Source of the DNA: Candidatus Paraprochloron terpiosi LD05
GTDB taxonomy: Bacteria > Cyanobacteriota > Cyanobacteriia > Cyanobacteriales > Prochloraceae
Direction of reading: 5' to 3'
Assembly: GCA_018141785.1 (NCBI GenBank)
Contig: CP073341.1
Location: 1,845,422-1,909,421, forward strand
DNA: 64,000 bases
Positions 20,737 to 29,899 of the stretch are shown here, in pieces. Both the position numbers and the translations under genes were made by a program. The notes beneath the pieces were generated by a model that was given only the letters and a program-made list of their open reading frames with translations, had not been told where the DNA came from and did no database searches. How positions within the stretch are numbered: the stretch's first letter is position 1; each line of letters begins with the position of its first letter.

Positions 20737-21103
20737 GGTTACTCTCCAAACTAACAAAGGTACGAGTTCCCGGTCGAGGTCTCCAAGTTAATAACTCCTC
20801 TGGCACTTGCTCCAGAGAAACTTGACGACCTAATAGATGGGTAAAAAATGCTTCATCTTGCTGGATTAGAGCGATCCCGAAGGGATCCGCTACGCGGCGC
20901 GCCTCGGAGATAATTTCATTGGTGACACCCGCCATAGAAGCAATGACCGTAATTTCTCGCTGGAATAACTCTTGGGGAGAAATGGGGAAAACAGTTTCGG
21001 GTCAAGGAACGCCATAAATACAAACCAAACCAGCTTTCCGAACCATTTGTAAAGCCATCTCCAGTCCTTTGGGAGACCCAGAACATTCAATAATTAAATG
21101 GGC
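20723..21103 (-). pseudogene. Zinc-type alcohol dehydrogenase relic
   Basis: Only the C-terminal third of an MDR dehydrogenase remains: HLIIECSGSPKGLEMALQMV then GLVCIYGVP, an in-frame TGA near 20998-21000, and then PETVFPISPQELFQREITVI onward. The 5' two thirds are gone, with a palindromic repeat at 21160-21178 at the break. A second repeat (20874-20901) inserts RRVADPFG-type codons. Confidence 0.7.
20874..20901. repeat. Small palindromic dispersed repeat, sibling of the glmS insertion
   Basis: GATCCCGAAGGGATCCGCTA followed by CGCGGCGCGC. The core GGATCCGCTACGCGG matches the glmS insertion (17267-17300) apart from small changes. It preserves the reading frame of the dehydrogenase relic. Confidence 0.65.
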
Positions 21104-21159
21104 AAGGAGAGAGATAAGATAAGTTTTCATTGGATATTCATAATTAAATTTAAATGTAG

Positions 21160-21178
21160 GGGCGCAAGGCTTGCGCCC
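21160..21178. repeat. Palindromic repeat GGGCGCAAGGCTTGCGCCC
   Basis: Near-perfect palindrome. The same sequence occurs inverted at 63660-63678, and a partial copy lies at 30704-30718 inside the end of the FkbM gene. Confidence 0.75.
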
Positions 21179-21199
21179 CATCAAGGTAAGTGTTTCAAA

Positions 21200-22166
21200 C
21201 TACCGCTTTGCGCCCAGAGAAAAGACCTTTTTAAAGTCATTTTTGATACTAATTACAGTCCAACCGTTTTGTTCAGCCTCAGCAAGAGCATATTCTGCTC
21301 CTTCATTATAATCATATTCCCGTTTACTATCATCATGGTGAACTAACATCATCAAATCTCGACCTTTTCCATCATCAGTATACTGAAGCATGGCTACATC
21401 CCCATCATAATTACCCACCGCCATGATGGGTTTTTTGCTGATATATCGCTCAATTCCGATGGCTTTACCGTCGTAATTGTTAATAGGTAATACAGGAACG
21501 CGCAATCGAATTAGAACCGGTTCTCCTTCCTCGGTAATTTCAAACTTAGATAGAAAACTGGTACCGATGACATTTGGTGGGGGAACCTTATAAGCATCTT
21601 CCGCGAAAGAACGAATGAAGTCAATTTCTCCTCCTGAACTGATATAGATTTGGAAGTCATATCCCCGGAGATAATCCAATAACTGCACCATAGGTTGGTA
21701 GGTGAGTTGGATATAGGGAACTCCAAAGCGTGGGTGTAACTCAGTGTCGAGAAAATTACGGGCGTTTGTCTTGTATTTCTCTGTTTCAATGCCGCTATTG
21801 ACTTCAATATTCTTAAGGGCAATATCTTCTGTTATTTTGTCCTTAAGACAGCCATTGTCGTCAGCTTCTAAACTTTCTTGCTGATGAACAATTAAAGCTT
21901 CTTCAAAAAAGCAAGGTTTTTCTGGCCAGAGAGTGCCATCGTTATCGAAAACTGCAACCCGATCTGAAGGTTCGACAAAGTTGGGACTTTCAGAGTTGGT
22001 AACGTCTTGCACGAAGTCTATAATCTCTTGTTTGGTGTCACCGTCGTTCCAGTAAGGATAGAGGGGTAATTTCTAATGCTTCAGCTCTGGGAGATGGAAA
22101 AAAAATTCCCAGACAGAAGATAGATAAGACAAGAGAGAGGGTTAGGAAAACAGTTCTTTTTTTCAT
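21200..22166 (-). pseudogene. Secreted HAD-family phosphatase, frameshifted after the signal peptide
   Basis: The main frame (21200-22012) is a 270-codon HAD phosphatase: VAVFDNDGTLWPEKP (DxD nucleophile motif), YISSGGEIDF, and MAVGNYDGDVAMLQY. Its N-terminus is in another frame: ATG 22166 starts a clear signal peptide (MKKRTVFLTLSLVLSIFCLG, A-x-A near residue 30). A one-base problem near the CCCC run at about 22067-22072 breaks the join; after it LYPYWNDGDTKQEIIDFVQD leads into the main frame. If a sequencing slip, this is an intact periplasmic phosphoserine-phosphatase-like enzyme. It lies beside the arylsulfatase. Confidence 0.75.
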
Positions 22167-22246
22167 CAAAGGAGATTGTGCGATATTACTAATTAACTCG
22201 GCTGAAAAAGGGTATTTCCAAATGGATACACCTAAGATTTAGGCAA

Positions 22247-22263
22247 GGTGGGCATTGCCCACC
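22247..22263. repeat. Palindrome GGTGGGCATTGCCCACC, copy 1
   Basis: Palindromic dispersed repeat between the secreted HAD and arylsulfatase genes. Other copies lie at 33343-33359, 42603-42619 and 48144-48160. Confidence 0.8.
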
Positions 22264-22274
22264 CTAGGGAGAAC

Positions 22275-24893
22275 TTACTCATCCGTGAGCCCGATTTTGA
22301 CAGTTACCTTGTCAATGAAATCATTGAAGGTAAATGGGGGTTTGTAAGTCAGGGATACCGGTGACTGGCTATCTTGACCCACATCGAAAAACTCAATTCC
22401 AAAGGAGGTGGGGACAGTCTTAGGAATTATTTGCTCTGCAACTAATTTGTTGTCAATAAATACCTGTCCAAGTCCCGCTCCTACACGCTTGAGCATCATC
22501 TTAACCAAGTCTGGATCTACATCTCCATTTTCACCCAAGAGCTCCCCAGTATTTATATCTGGAATCATGGACAGGAACTGATCCAGAGTCATGTGCTCCT
22601 GAATGTGATCGAGAACAACTTGAGTGAATTTGCTGAACTTGTAAGTAATCTGAGATTTTCCTACAGGAACAGTGGCATTGGTATCGATAGTGTAGCGATC
22701 AAAGCCCAAGTAGTTGTATTCGTACATCAACTTATTGTCTTTGATGTAGAGAGTGTAACCTCCTCCCGTTCCTCCTTGAGCAACCAAAACACCTTCAGAA
22801 TCGGCATTGTCACGATCCAAATAAACATCGATGGTGTAAGAATTGTCGAAGGTATTGGGAGCCAGGTCTTGGTGGAGAGGAGACATTCCTTGATAGAAGG
22901 TAAATTCAGATGCACCTTCCCCTAAGGCTTCATTCTTGGCAGCAATGAGTTCGTAGCTTTCCCGGTCATCTAAAGGATAGACGTTGTATAGTTGCGCTTG
23001 CTCGTCAAATAAGTTTTGCATATCTTGCAACTTCTCTGGATTTTCGCTAGCTAGATCGTTAGCTTCGGAGAAATCATCTGGCAAATAGTAAAGCTCCCAA
23101 GTATCCGCGTCAAAATCTCCTTTCTTGTCAGGTTCTACAGTGCCAATAAGCTGGGTATGTTCCGTAACCGCTTTCCAGCCGTCTTGATACACGGCGCGGT
23201 TTCCTTTGTTTTCCCAATACTGAACCGTATGAGTACTAGGAGCATCAGAGTGGTTGAAAGATTCTAAAAAGCTGTTGCCATGAAGAGGCTGCTGTAGTGC
23301 CTCGTTAACAGTTTCTGGCATCTCAATATTGAGAAGATCCAGTACTGTAGGCACGATATCTGTAACATATTGCCATTGAGTACGAATGGCACCTTTATTT
23401 TGAATTTTGGCGGGCCAATGAACGATAAAGGGAGTGTGAATTCCTCCTTCATGGGTAAAGCGTTTTGCCCACTGGAAGGGAGTATCGTAAGCTAAAGACC
23501 AACCCCAAGGAATGTGAGGTTCGCTCCTGGTAGTACCGATATCATCTTCGTGGGCTATGTTGTACTCCAGGTCAGGGGTAATGCCATTGAAGTAGGTCAT
23601 TTCGTTGAGAGTGCCGTTTTCGCTGCCTTCAGCACTAGCACCATTGTCGGAAATCACCATAATCAAGGTGTCATCTAGCTGACCCATAGAGTCCAGATAG
23701 TCCATTAAGCGACCAATCTGAGCATCCACGTGGGTCATGAAACCAGCGTAGTTTTCCATAAAGGTAGAAAACAACTCTTTTTGGTCTGGTTCTAAGCTAT
23801 CCCACTCTGGATTTTCAGCATTGCGGGGGGAGAGTACAGTCCCTTCGGGAACAATACCCAAGTCTTGCTGTTCAGCGAGAATTGTCTCCCGTTCCACATC
23901 ATACCCTTCATCGAAGTGGTACTTATACATGTCCCGATAAAATTCGGGAGTGTGATGAGGAGCGTGAACCGCACCAAAGGACAGATACATGAAATAGGGG
24001 CGATCTGGATCAGTAGAATCCAAGTCTTTGATATAGTTAATGGCGTTATCCACCAAGTCTTCGCTCAAGTGATAGCCTTCTTCTGGGAACCCAGGTGCTT
24101 GGACTCGGGTGGTGTCTCGGTATAGTTCAGGATAATACTGATTGGTTTCACCCCCAAGAAAGCCATAGAAATGGTCAAATCCTTTCCCTGTAGGCCATTG
24201 GTCAAAGTGTCCCGTAGCAGGAGTCATCGCCCAGGTGGGGGTCATATGCCATTTACCCAGAGCAAAAGTAGTGTATCCGTAGGGTTTCAATACCGCTGGC
24301 AACATAGCTGCACTGGAAGGAATAGAACCACTTTTGTTAGGATAGCCATTGGAAACCTCAGGAATACCTGCCATACCTACTGTGTGAGGATTCCGTCCCG
24401 TCAATAAAGCTGCACGGGTGGGAGAACACACTGGAAAGACATGGAAATTGTTGTAACGCAAACCATTGTAAGCCAGGTGATCTATATGGGGTGTTGCAAT
24501 GCGACCCCCATAGGAACCAAACCCAGCAAAACCAGCATCATCAATAACAATAGTGAGGATATTGGGAGCACCTTCCAAGGGTTCTGGAGCTTCAAAATAA
24601 TCTGGGGTAGAATCGGCAATGGTCTTGTCGATGGTTCCATTCCAAGGCTGATCCGTGTACTGGATTGTTTTCTTAGAAACTTCGCAGTTCAAACCAATTT
24701 GCCCCAAGGGATTTTGACCATCCCCGTCAGCAGTTTCGCAGGTGAGGTCAATTTGACCTTTCAAGGGTTTATCTGTATCGGGAAGCAGTTGAAGATTTGC
24801 CAGTGCTGGAGCAGGCAAGATACTGCTGGCCATAAATATGGCGATTAGGAAATATAAGGCACAAGCCTTTATCCCTCGTAGAATTTTGTTCAT
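22275..24893 (-). CDS. Secreted arylsulfatase
   Basis: 872 residues of the formylglycine sulfatase family, hydrolysing sulfate esters. A signal peptide (about 1-32, ending PAPALA) exports it. Metal ligands are at Asp118-Asp119 (VIDDAGF). The signature CSPTRAALLTGR places the catalytic Cys156, to be oxidised to formylglycine, and GKWHM follows. A roughly 70-residue insert with two cysteines precedes the catalytic core, and a C-terminal beta domain (about 690-872) is present. It needs a formylglycine-generating enzyme, which is not in this window. A role in scavenging sulfate from polysaccharides or aryl esters is likely. Confidence 0.92.
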   Translation of the reverse strand: MNKILRGIKACALYFLIAIFMASSILPAPALANLQLLPDTDKPLKGQIDLTCETADGDGQNPLGQIGLNCEVSKKTIQYTDQPWNGTIDKTIADSTPDYFEAPEPLEGAPNILTIVIDDAGFAGFGSYGGRIATPHIDHLAYNGLRYNNFHVFPVCSPTRAALLTGRNPHTVGMAGIPEVSNGYPNKSGSIPSSAAMLPAVLKPYGYTTFALGKWHMTPTWAMTPATGHFDQWPTGKGFDHFYGFLGGETNQYYPELYRDTTRVQAPGFPEEGYHLSEDLVDNAINYIKDLDSTDPDRPYFMYLSFGAVHAPHHTPEFYRDMYKYHFDEGYDVERETILAEQQDLGIVPEGTVLSPRNAENPEWDSLEPDQKELFSTFMENYAGFMTHVDAQIGRLMDYLDSMGQLDDTLIMVISDNGASAEGSENGTLNEMTYFNGITPDLEYNIAHEDDIGTTRSEPHIPWGWSLAYDTPFQWAKRFTHEGGIHTPFIVHWPAKIQNKGAIRTQWQYVTDIVPTVLDLLNIEMPETVNEALQQPLHGNSFLESFNHSDAPSTHTVQYWENKGNRAVYQDGWKAVTEHTQLIGTVEPDKKGDFDADTWELYYLPDDFSEANDLASENPEKLQDMQNLFDEQAQLYNVYPLDDRESYELIAAKNEALGEGASEFTFYQGMSPLHQDLAPNTFDNSYTIDVYLDRDNADSEGVLVAQGGTGGGYTLYIKDNKLMYEYNYLGFDRYTIDTNATVPVGKSQITYKFSKFTQVVLDHIQEHMTLDQFLSMIPDINTGELLGENGDVDPDLVKMMLKRVGAGLGQVFIDNKLVAEQIIPKTVPTSFGIEFFDVGQDSQSPVSLTYKPPFTFNDFIDKVTVKIGLTDE

Positions 24894-25279
24894 GGTAATT
24901 TTAGTCCCAAGACTAGAGTAATTAGCCTGACAAGGTCTTTAATCGAAATATCGATAAGCTTTGTCAACCACCATCACCTAATTTAGCACTCAAAAACACC
25001 ATTAATTGTTTTGTTATACTTTTTAATATTATGGCAAGTTTAGTAAAATAGTTATTTTACCTTAACAAAGTAAGGAAAATATGGTACAATAGCAAAAAGT
25101 AGGCATAGATGGTGCCCGGGAATATAGGAAAGGGCGATCCATTAAATAGATCGCCCTTTACCTTGTGCTGGTTCAAACAAATTATTTGTATTTATCTGCG
25201 TACACGGCGGGACGCTTATGCGGTTGCGGTAGCAAAGCTTCGCAATCAAACAAAGCACCAGATTAAAGACAGGTTTTGA
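24894..25279. other. Intergenic region with hairpin, no gene seen
   Basis: AT-rich upstream region of the arylsulfatase gene, then a perfect 11-bp inverted repeat AAAGGGCGATC/GATCGCCCTTT with a 9-nt loop (25129-25159). The hairpin lacks a T-run on the minus strand, so it may be a REP-like element rather than a terminator. No ORF with coding character. Confidence 0.6.
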
Positions 25280-25696
25280 TTATTTCCTAACTTGCTTCCG
25301 TTTTTTGATAGCAGAATGAGTTTGGGGAAACCCAAGGTGTTTAATCTGTTGATACTTTCGCTGTTCTTCTAATTCCTTCAGTTCGGTGTAATGAACCCAG
25401 TGAATGCAATCTACCGGACAGGTGTCAATTGCCTCTTGAACCAAATTGGAGCTATCCCCGTCTTGACGAATTACCCGAGAGCGTCCATAGTCTGGTTCGA
25501 TAAAAAAGGTGTTAGAAGCCACGTGAGCGCAGTGCTTGCAACCGATACAAGTTACTTCATCCACGTAAACGCCTTTTTGCCGCAGTGAACCCCCTAACTC
25601 CGGTTCTAAACCGGAACGTTCCGAACCATGGCGAAAGAGACCTCCCAACTCTGGTTCTAAACAAGAGCGTTCTGTTGTTGGGTTAGAGTGGGACAT
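25280..25696 (-). CDS. Ferredoxin of the ycf35 operon
   Basis: 138 residues, with a single-cluster ferredoxin centre: CIGCKHCAHVAS and a distal CPVDCIHWVHY. This is the cyanobacterial type found beside Ycf35. The N-terminus carries an in-frame duplication: LEPELGGLFRHGSERSG followed by LEPELGGSLRQ, about 17 residues repeated. Third gene of a compact minus-strand operon with DUF2997 and Ycf35; the ATG overlaps the Ycf35 stop by one base. Confidence 0.88.
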   Translation of the reverse strand: MSHSNPTTERSCLEPELGGLFRHGSERSGLEPELGGSLRQKGVYVDEVTCIGCKHCAHVASNTFFIEPDYGRSRVIRQDGDSSNLVQEAIDTCPVDCIHWVHYTELKELEEQRKYQQIKHLGFPQTHSAIKKRKQVRK

Positions 25697-26082
25697 TACG
25701 CACTCCAGCGTTGAACTACTAAACGAATGGATCCGTCTTCATTATTTGCTTCTTCGGCTACTGCAAATCCTTGGTTAGCAGTTTCCGAAAGCACTGTACG
25801 GTAAGCGTATCTTTGGGTTAAGCGCTTCAGGAAACCGTCTACAGATAAAGGTTGCTGCCAATATTGCAAATCTGCTACCAATTCGTATTCTTTCCCGTTC
25901 CAGGAAAAGCCGATGTCGTAATCGTTCTCTTGGGCGATCGCCACTTCTGCTGTGCGGGTTTGACCTTGATAACCTCTGACAGGAACGGGACCGGATTTCC
26001 AATCCACTTCCATATCCGTTAAAGCTTCTTTTAAAGAGGAGAGGTTGCGGATTTTGGTTTTGATATTGCTGAAATGAGACAT
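25696..26082 (-). CDS. ycf35: Ycf35 / DUF1257 protein
   Basis: 128 residues beginning MSHFSNIKTKIRNLSSLKEA, the signature of DUF1257/Ycf35, which is also encoded in many algal plastid genomes. Function is not established. Its fixed neighbours (ferredoxin downstream, DUF2997 upstream) are the usual cyanobacterial context and suggest a redox-linked role. Confidence 0.92.
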   Translation of the reverse strand: MSHFSNIKTKIRNLSSLKEALTDMEVDWKSGPVPVRGYQGQTRTAEVAIAQENDYDIGFSWNGKEYELVADLQYWQQPLSVDGFLKRLTQRYAYRTVLSETANQGFAVAEEANNEDGSIRLVVQRWSA

Positions 26083-26137
26083 ATTCTTCCTTGTTAAATT
26101 GGACGCTGATGTTCAAAACGGATTTTAATGAGAATTC

Positions 26138-26356
26138 TTACCAATTGCTGACTGATGCTTGGTTCTGGGCTGTTGTTGAAGGACTCACTTGGTTTTGTGC
26201 GAAGTAATCGGATGTTGTGGTTTGAGAAATCACTTGTCCCAGCTGAGACTCGATTGCCGCTGTCACCTCTTGACAAGAAGCTCCGACAATGCCTGTGACC
26301 TTCTCTCGTACCCTGCCATCGGGATAAATCGTGAATTCTAAGGTTTCTAAGCTCAT
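26138..26356 (-). CDS. DUF2997 protein
   Basis: 72 residues: LEFTIYPDGRVREKVTGIVG and EVTAAIESQLGQV are typical of DUF2997, usually first in the ycf35-ferredoxin operon. A repetitive tail (NQVSPSTTAQNQASVSNW) is low complexity. Function unknown. Confidence 0.85.
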   Translation of the reverse strand: MSLETLEFTIYPDGRVREKVTGIVGASCQEVTAAIESQLGQVISQTTTSDYFAQNQVSPSTTAQNQASVSNW

Positions 26357-26624
26357 AGTCTAAGATAAAATTTGAGTAATTATATCAATTCTAGACATAT
26401 CTTAGCAAAAGTTAATATAAACAGGTGTGGTAACTCTAGCTGATTGTAAGTTTTCCTTAACCTTGGCACTTCGTCAAGGTCATAGCAATGTTCCAAAAGT
26501 TTTGTAATACGTTCATTGAGGAAATTTCTTGCAGATGTTATCCTTGTTTAATCTGTAAATGCCCCGGCGCGTACTGCTATAGATGAAAATATTGGTTTAG
26601 TTCCTCAGGAGGAGTAAAGAGCAA

Positions 26625-27614
26625 GTGACAACTAGAATTCAGGTGGGAGTATTAGGTTTTGGCGGTTTAGGACAAGCAGCAGCTAGAGTTCTTGCGCCGA
26701 AGCAGGAGATGGTGTTAACAGCAGCAGCAGATGCTCAAGGCTATGCTTATAACCCTGGTGGTTTAGATCCGGATCGGGCTATTGCTACCTCAAACCAGCA
26801 AGGTTCCCTGGGCTATCTAGAACCGGAAGGCACTCTCAGCCACCAAAGCATTCCAGATTTAATTGGGAAAGCAACAGGAGTGGAAGGTTATTTTCTCGCT
26901 TTGCCCAATTTACCCAATACATTCATGGCAAATGTAGCTAAAGAGTTTATTAAATCTGGTTGGCGGGGAGTGTTAGTGGATGCCCTAAAACGAACCAGTG
27001 CAGTGGAACAAATGAGACAGTTATCTAGCTCCTTGGCAAAAGCGGGGATTACTTACATGACTGGTTGTGGGGCTACTCCGGGACTTTTAACAGCTGCAGC
27101 GGCGATCGCAGCTCAAAGTTACGCCGAAATCCACAGTGTTAAGATTACCTTTGGGGTGGGTATTGCCAACTGGGAAGCTTACCGGGCTACGATTCGGGAA
27201 GATATCGCCCACATGCCTGGATATGATGTGGAAAAAGCCAGGGGTATGAGCGATGCTGAGGTGGAGGATTTGTTAGATAAGACTAACGGTATTATTAGCC
27301 TGGAGAATATGGAACACGCTGATGACTTGATGTTGGAAATGGCTGGGGTTTGTTCGAGGGATCGCGTCACCGTCGGGGGTGTGGTGGATACCCGCAATCC
27401 TCAAAAGCCTCTGAGTACTAATGTTAAGGTAACAGGACGTACTTTTGAAGGGAAAATTTCTACTCATACCTTTACTTTGGGGGATGAAACTAGCATGGCT
27501 GCTAATGTTTGTGGTCCTGCCTTTGGCTATCTCAAAGCTGGCATTTCTTGGCATCGTCGCCGTATTTACGGTCTATTTACTGCTGCTGAAATTATGCCAA
27601 TGTTTGTAAAGTAA
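26625..27614 (+). CDS. Saccharopine dehydrogenase-like oxidoreductase
   Basis: 329 residues. N-terminal Rossmann motif [17 protein letters not shown] (about 6-22) and a second domain containing [19 protein letters not shown] conserved cyanobacterial family annotated as saccharopine dehydrogenase-like; the substrate is unknown. GTG start with a strong AGGAGGAG RBS at 26607-26614. Confidence 0.82.
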   Translation: MTTRIQVGVLGFGGLGQAAARVLAPKQEMVLTAAADAQGYAYNPGGLDPDRAIATSNQQGSLGYLEPEGTLSHQSIPDLIGKATGVEGYFLALPNLPNTFMANVAKEFIKSGWRGVLVDALKRTSAVEQMRQLSSSLAKAGITYMTGCGATPGLLTAAAAIAAQSYAEIHSVKITFGVGIANWEAYRATIREDIAHMPGYDVEKARGMSDAEVEDLLDKTNGIISLENMEHADDLMLEMAGVCSRDRVTVGGVVDTRNPQKPLSTNVKVTGRTFEGKISTHTFTLGDETSMAANVCGPAFGYLKAGISWHRRRIYGLFTAAEIMPMFVK

Positions 27615-27639
27615 ATTATGCATAGGGGTATTGATTGAA

Positions 27640-27728
27640 CGGAGAGGGAGGGATTCGAACCCTCGAGCCCCCGCAAGAGGACTAACACATTAGCAGTGTG
27701 CCGCTTTCGACCACTCAGCCACCTCTCC
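27640..27728 (-). tRNA. tRNA-Ser (GCT)
   Basis: 89-nt class II tRNA with a long variable arm. On the minus strand the acceptor is GGAGAGG/CCTCTCC with discriminator G, the anticodon loop CTGCTAA gives GCT (reads AGY), and the T-arm is GGGTTCGAATCCC. Confidence 0.95.
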
Positions 27729-27977
27729 ATGGCCACACCAAATAATTATAAACGGTTGGTTACAAATTTGTCAAGGTTATTTCCGTTTTTTTTTCAATCT
27801 CTCAAAGCTATTGACAGCAAAGGTTTCAAGGTTATTTGGATTCTTTATTATTTTAGAGTCAAGTGGTGATATAATGCTCATAGACGCAATAGTAACTATG
27901 GGGGGTGGGGATCTATCAAAGCTTAACTCTGTCGTGATGCAACAGCAGGTAAAAATTAACGGAGGGTAGAAAACAAG

Positions 27978-29264
27978 ATGTATAATCAACAGCAAAAGTC
28001 CATCGCTATAATTTCTGTTCACGGCGATCCAGCAGTAGAAATAGGTAAAGAAGAAGCTGGAGGACAGAATGTATATGTGCAAAAAGTGGGGGAAGCTTTA
28101 GCTGCACGGGGCTGGAGGGTGGATATGTTTACTCGCGCTAGCGACCCCCAACAATCCCAAATAGTTCAACATGCTCCTAAATGTCGTACTATTCGCATAC
28201 ATGCAGGACCAGAAGATTTCATAACGAGGGACAATATTTTTACCTATAGGGAAGATTTTGTCGGTACACTGCTCAAGTTTCAAAGGAGGGAAGGGATTGA
28301 ATATTCCCTGGTTCATACTAATTACTGGATTTCTGGCTGGGTGGGGCTACAACTTCAAGAAAAGTTGTCCCTACCCATGGTTCACACTTATCATTCCCTG
28401 GGTGCGGTGAAATACAAGTCTGTGTCTACTATTCCCATGGTAGCTCGGACTCGCTTGCGAGTGGAAAAAGCTTGTTTGGAAAAGGCAGATAGGGTGGTAG
28501 CCACCAGTCCTCAAGAAAAAGAACACATGCATAAATTGGTTTCCAGGTTTGGGAAGATTGCTATTATTCCCTGCGGTACGGATATTCACCTCTTTGGTAA
28601 GGTGAATCGTTCTGAAGCACGAGAAAGGTTGGGGATGGAACAGGATGCTAAAGTGGTAATCTATGTGGGACGCTTTGACAAACGCAAGGGTATCGAAACT
28701 CTCGTGAGGGCAGTTAATCAGTCCCAGTGGCGAGAAGATCCTCGTTTAAAAGTTATTATTGGGGGAGGTTCTCGTCCAGGACAGAGTGACGGGTTGGAGC
28801 GAGAGCGAATTGAGGGGATAGTTGCCGAACTGGGAATATCAGAGCGAACTTATTTTCCTGGTAGAATTGAGCGAGAAGATTTACCTCTTTATTATGCTGC
28901 TGCGAATGTTTGTGTGGTACCGAGTCATTACGAACCTTTTGGTTTAGTAGCTATCGAAGCCATGGCTAGCAGGACTCCAGTAGTAGCTAGTGATGTAGGG
29001 GGGTTGCAGTTTACTGTGATAGATGAAGAAACTGGTTTATTGGTGCCACCCCAAAATGTGGCGGCTTTTGCTGGGGCAATTGACCGCATTCTGAATCATC
29101 CGTCATGGGGGGTGGAGTTGGGGATCAATGGGAGAAAGCGGGTTGAGAAGAAGTTTAGCTGGGATGGGGTTGCACTTGGATTGAGCCAACTCTACAATAA
29201 GCTCATTCAGAAGGATGATATAGCTGCCACCCCAGGTTTAGGAATTATGTTTGAAGTTAGCTAA
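27978..29264 (+). CDS. Family 4 glycosyltransferase
   Basis: 428 residues, GT-B fold. The N-terminus (ISVHGDPAVEIGKEEAGGQN, then VYVQKVGEALAARGW) is the sucrose-synthase/SPS-like acceptor loop. The C-terminal domain has IYVGRFDKRKGIETLVRA and EPFGLVAIEAMASRTPVVAS (the E-x7-E retaining motif). Similar cyanobacterial proteins are annotated as sucrose-phosphate-synthase-like, but the exact product is uncertain. ATG 27978 preceded by GGAGGGT. Confidence 0.88.
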   Translation: MYNQQQKSIAIISVHGDPAVEIGKEEAGGQNVYVQKVGEALAARGWRVDMFTRASDPQQSQIVQHAPKCRTIRIHAGPEDFITRDNIFTYREDFVGTLLKFQRREGIEYSLVHTNYWISGWVGLQLQEKLSLPMVHTYHSLGAVKYKSVSTIPMVARTRLRVEKACLEKADRVVATSPQEKEHMHKLVSRFGKIAIIPCGTDIHLFGKVNRSEARERLGMEQDAKVVIYVGRFDKRKGIETLVRAVNQSQWREDPRLKVIIGGGSRPGQSDGLERERIEGIVAELGISERTYFPGRIEREDLPLYYAAANVCVVPSHYEPFGLVAIEAMASRTPVVASDVGGLQFTVIDEETGLLVPPQNVAAFAGAIDRILNHPSWGVELGINGRKRVEKKFSWDGVALGLSQLYNKLIQKDDIAATPGLGIMFEVS

Positions 29265-29284
29265 TCTACCGCACAGTTTGTGGT

Positions 29285-29407
29285 TTAGTCAGATTGAGAA
29301 TAGGCTTTAATTTTTCCCCTTTTCTCCCAGCGTCGCAAAGTATCAACGCTGACTCCTTTTAATTTTGCAGCTTCTCCTATGGCAAACAAATCATCTAATC
29401 TATGCAT
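29285..29407 (-). pseudogene. IS607-type recombinase N-terminal fragment
   Basis: 40 codons: IGEAAKLKGVSVDTLRRWEK is the MerR-like helix-turn-helix that begins IS607-family serine recombinases (TnpA). It ends at a TAA after AYSQSD where the catalytic domain should begin. Remnant of a transposon, or a solo HTH peptide. Confidence 0.6.
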
Positions 29408-29494
29408 GTAACCTATATAAAACTTACTGCAAAAGTATGCTTTGTTATGCTAAACCGCAGTATTATACAATACCGAATATGAGCTGGCTACGGA

Positions 29495-29644
29495 TTACAT
29501 TATGCCTAATTGGCTAAGAATACCTTGGCCTGTCATTAACTCTGTTAGGATACCGATTAAGAATCCTAGCATAGCGAGACGACCATTCCAGGTTTCCGCA
29601 AAGTTGGTGAAACCAAATTTTCCTTCTTGCTCTTGTCCCTCCAT
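29495..29644 (-). CDS. hli: High-light-inducible protein (Hlip)
   Basis: 49 residues with one transmembrane helix and the chlorophyll-binding motif ETWNGRLAMLGFLIG (Glu17, Asn20, Arg22), the one-helix ancestor of light-harvesting proteins. It protects photosystem II assembly and chlorophyll under high light. ATG 29644 has an AGGAG RBS 9 nt upstream. Not in a long ORF, so easily missed. Confidence 0.95.
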   Translation of the reverse strand: MEGQEQEGKFGFTNFAETWNGRLAMLGFLIGILTELMTGQGILSQLGIM

Positions 29645-29781
29645 GATTTTCTCCTGTTGTCAAGCATTTGTTATATAATGTAACAAATAATTTAACAGAT
29701 GGCAACATTTTTAAAAATTTTTTGATAGTCCACTACAAGCGTACTATCATAGAAGGGAGTCTATGGGGAAAAAAGGAAGGG

Positions 29782-29833
29782 CGATCCGGAGTGAAACACC
29801 GGACCCGCGCGTAGCGCGGGTCGCAACTTCAGA
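29782..29833. repeat. GC-rich double hairpin repeat
   Basis: Two adjacent inverted repeats: GATCCGG/CCGGA around GTGAAACA, then GACCCGCGC-GTA-GCGCGGGTC. Placed between the Hlip and FkbM genes, which diverge; REP-like. Confidence 0.6.
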
Positions 29834-29899
29834 ATATCCCCTTGAACTTCAAGTCCAGCGTTACATTGAGTTGTATAGTCAAATATTAAATCAGAGCAA

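Noticed and set aside
25129..25159. Hairpin as Rho-independent terminator of the ycf35 operon
   Set aside because: Perfect stem but no T-run after it on the minus strand; kept only as a hairpin.
27777..28082. Minus-strand ORF of 101 codons upstream of the glycosyltransferase
   Set aside because: Overlaps the start and promoter of the well-supported plus-strand gene and has no family features.
29514..29708. Minus-strand ORF of 64 codons covering the Hlip gene
   Set aside because: Wrong frame; the 49-residue Hlip frame has the chlorophyll-binding motif and RBS.
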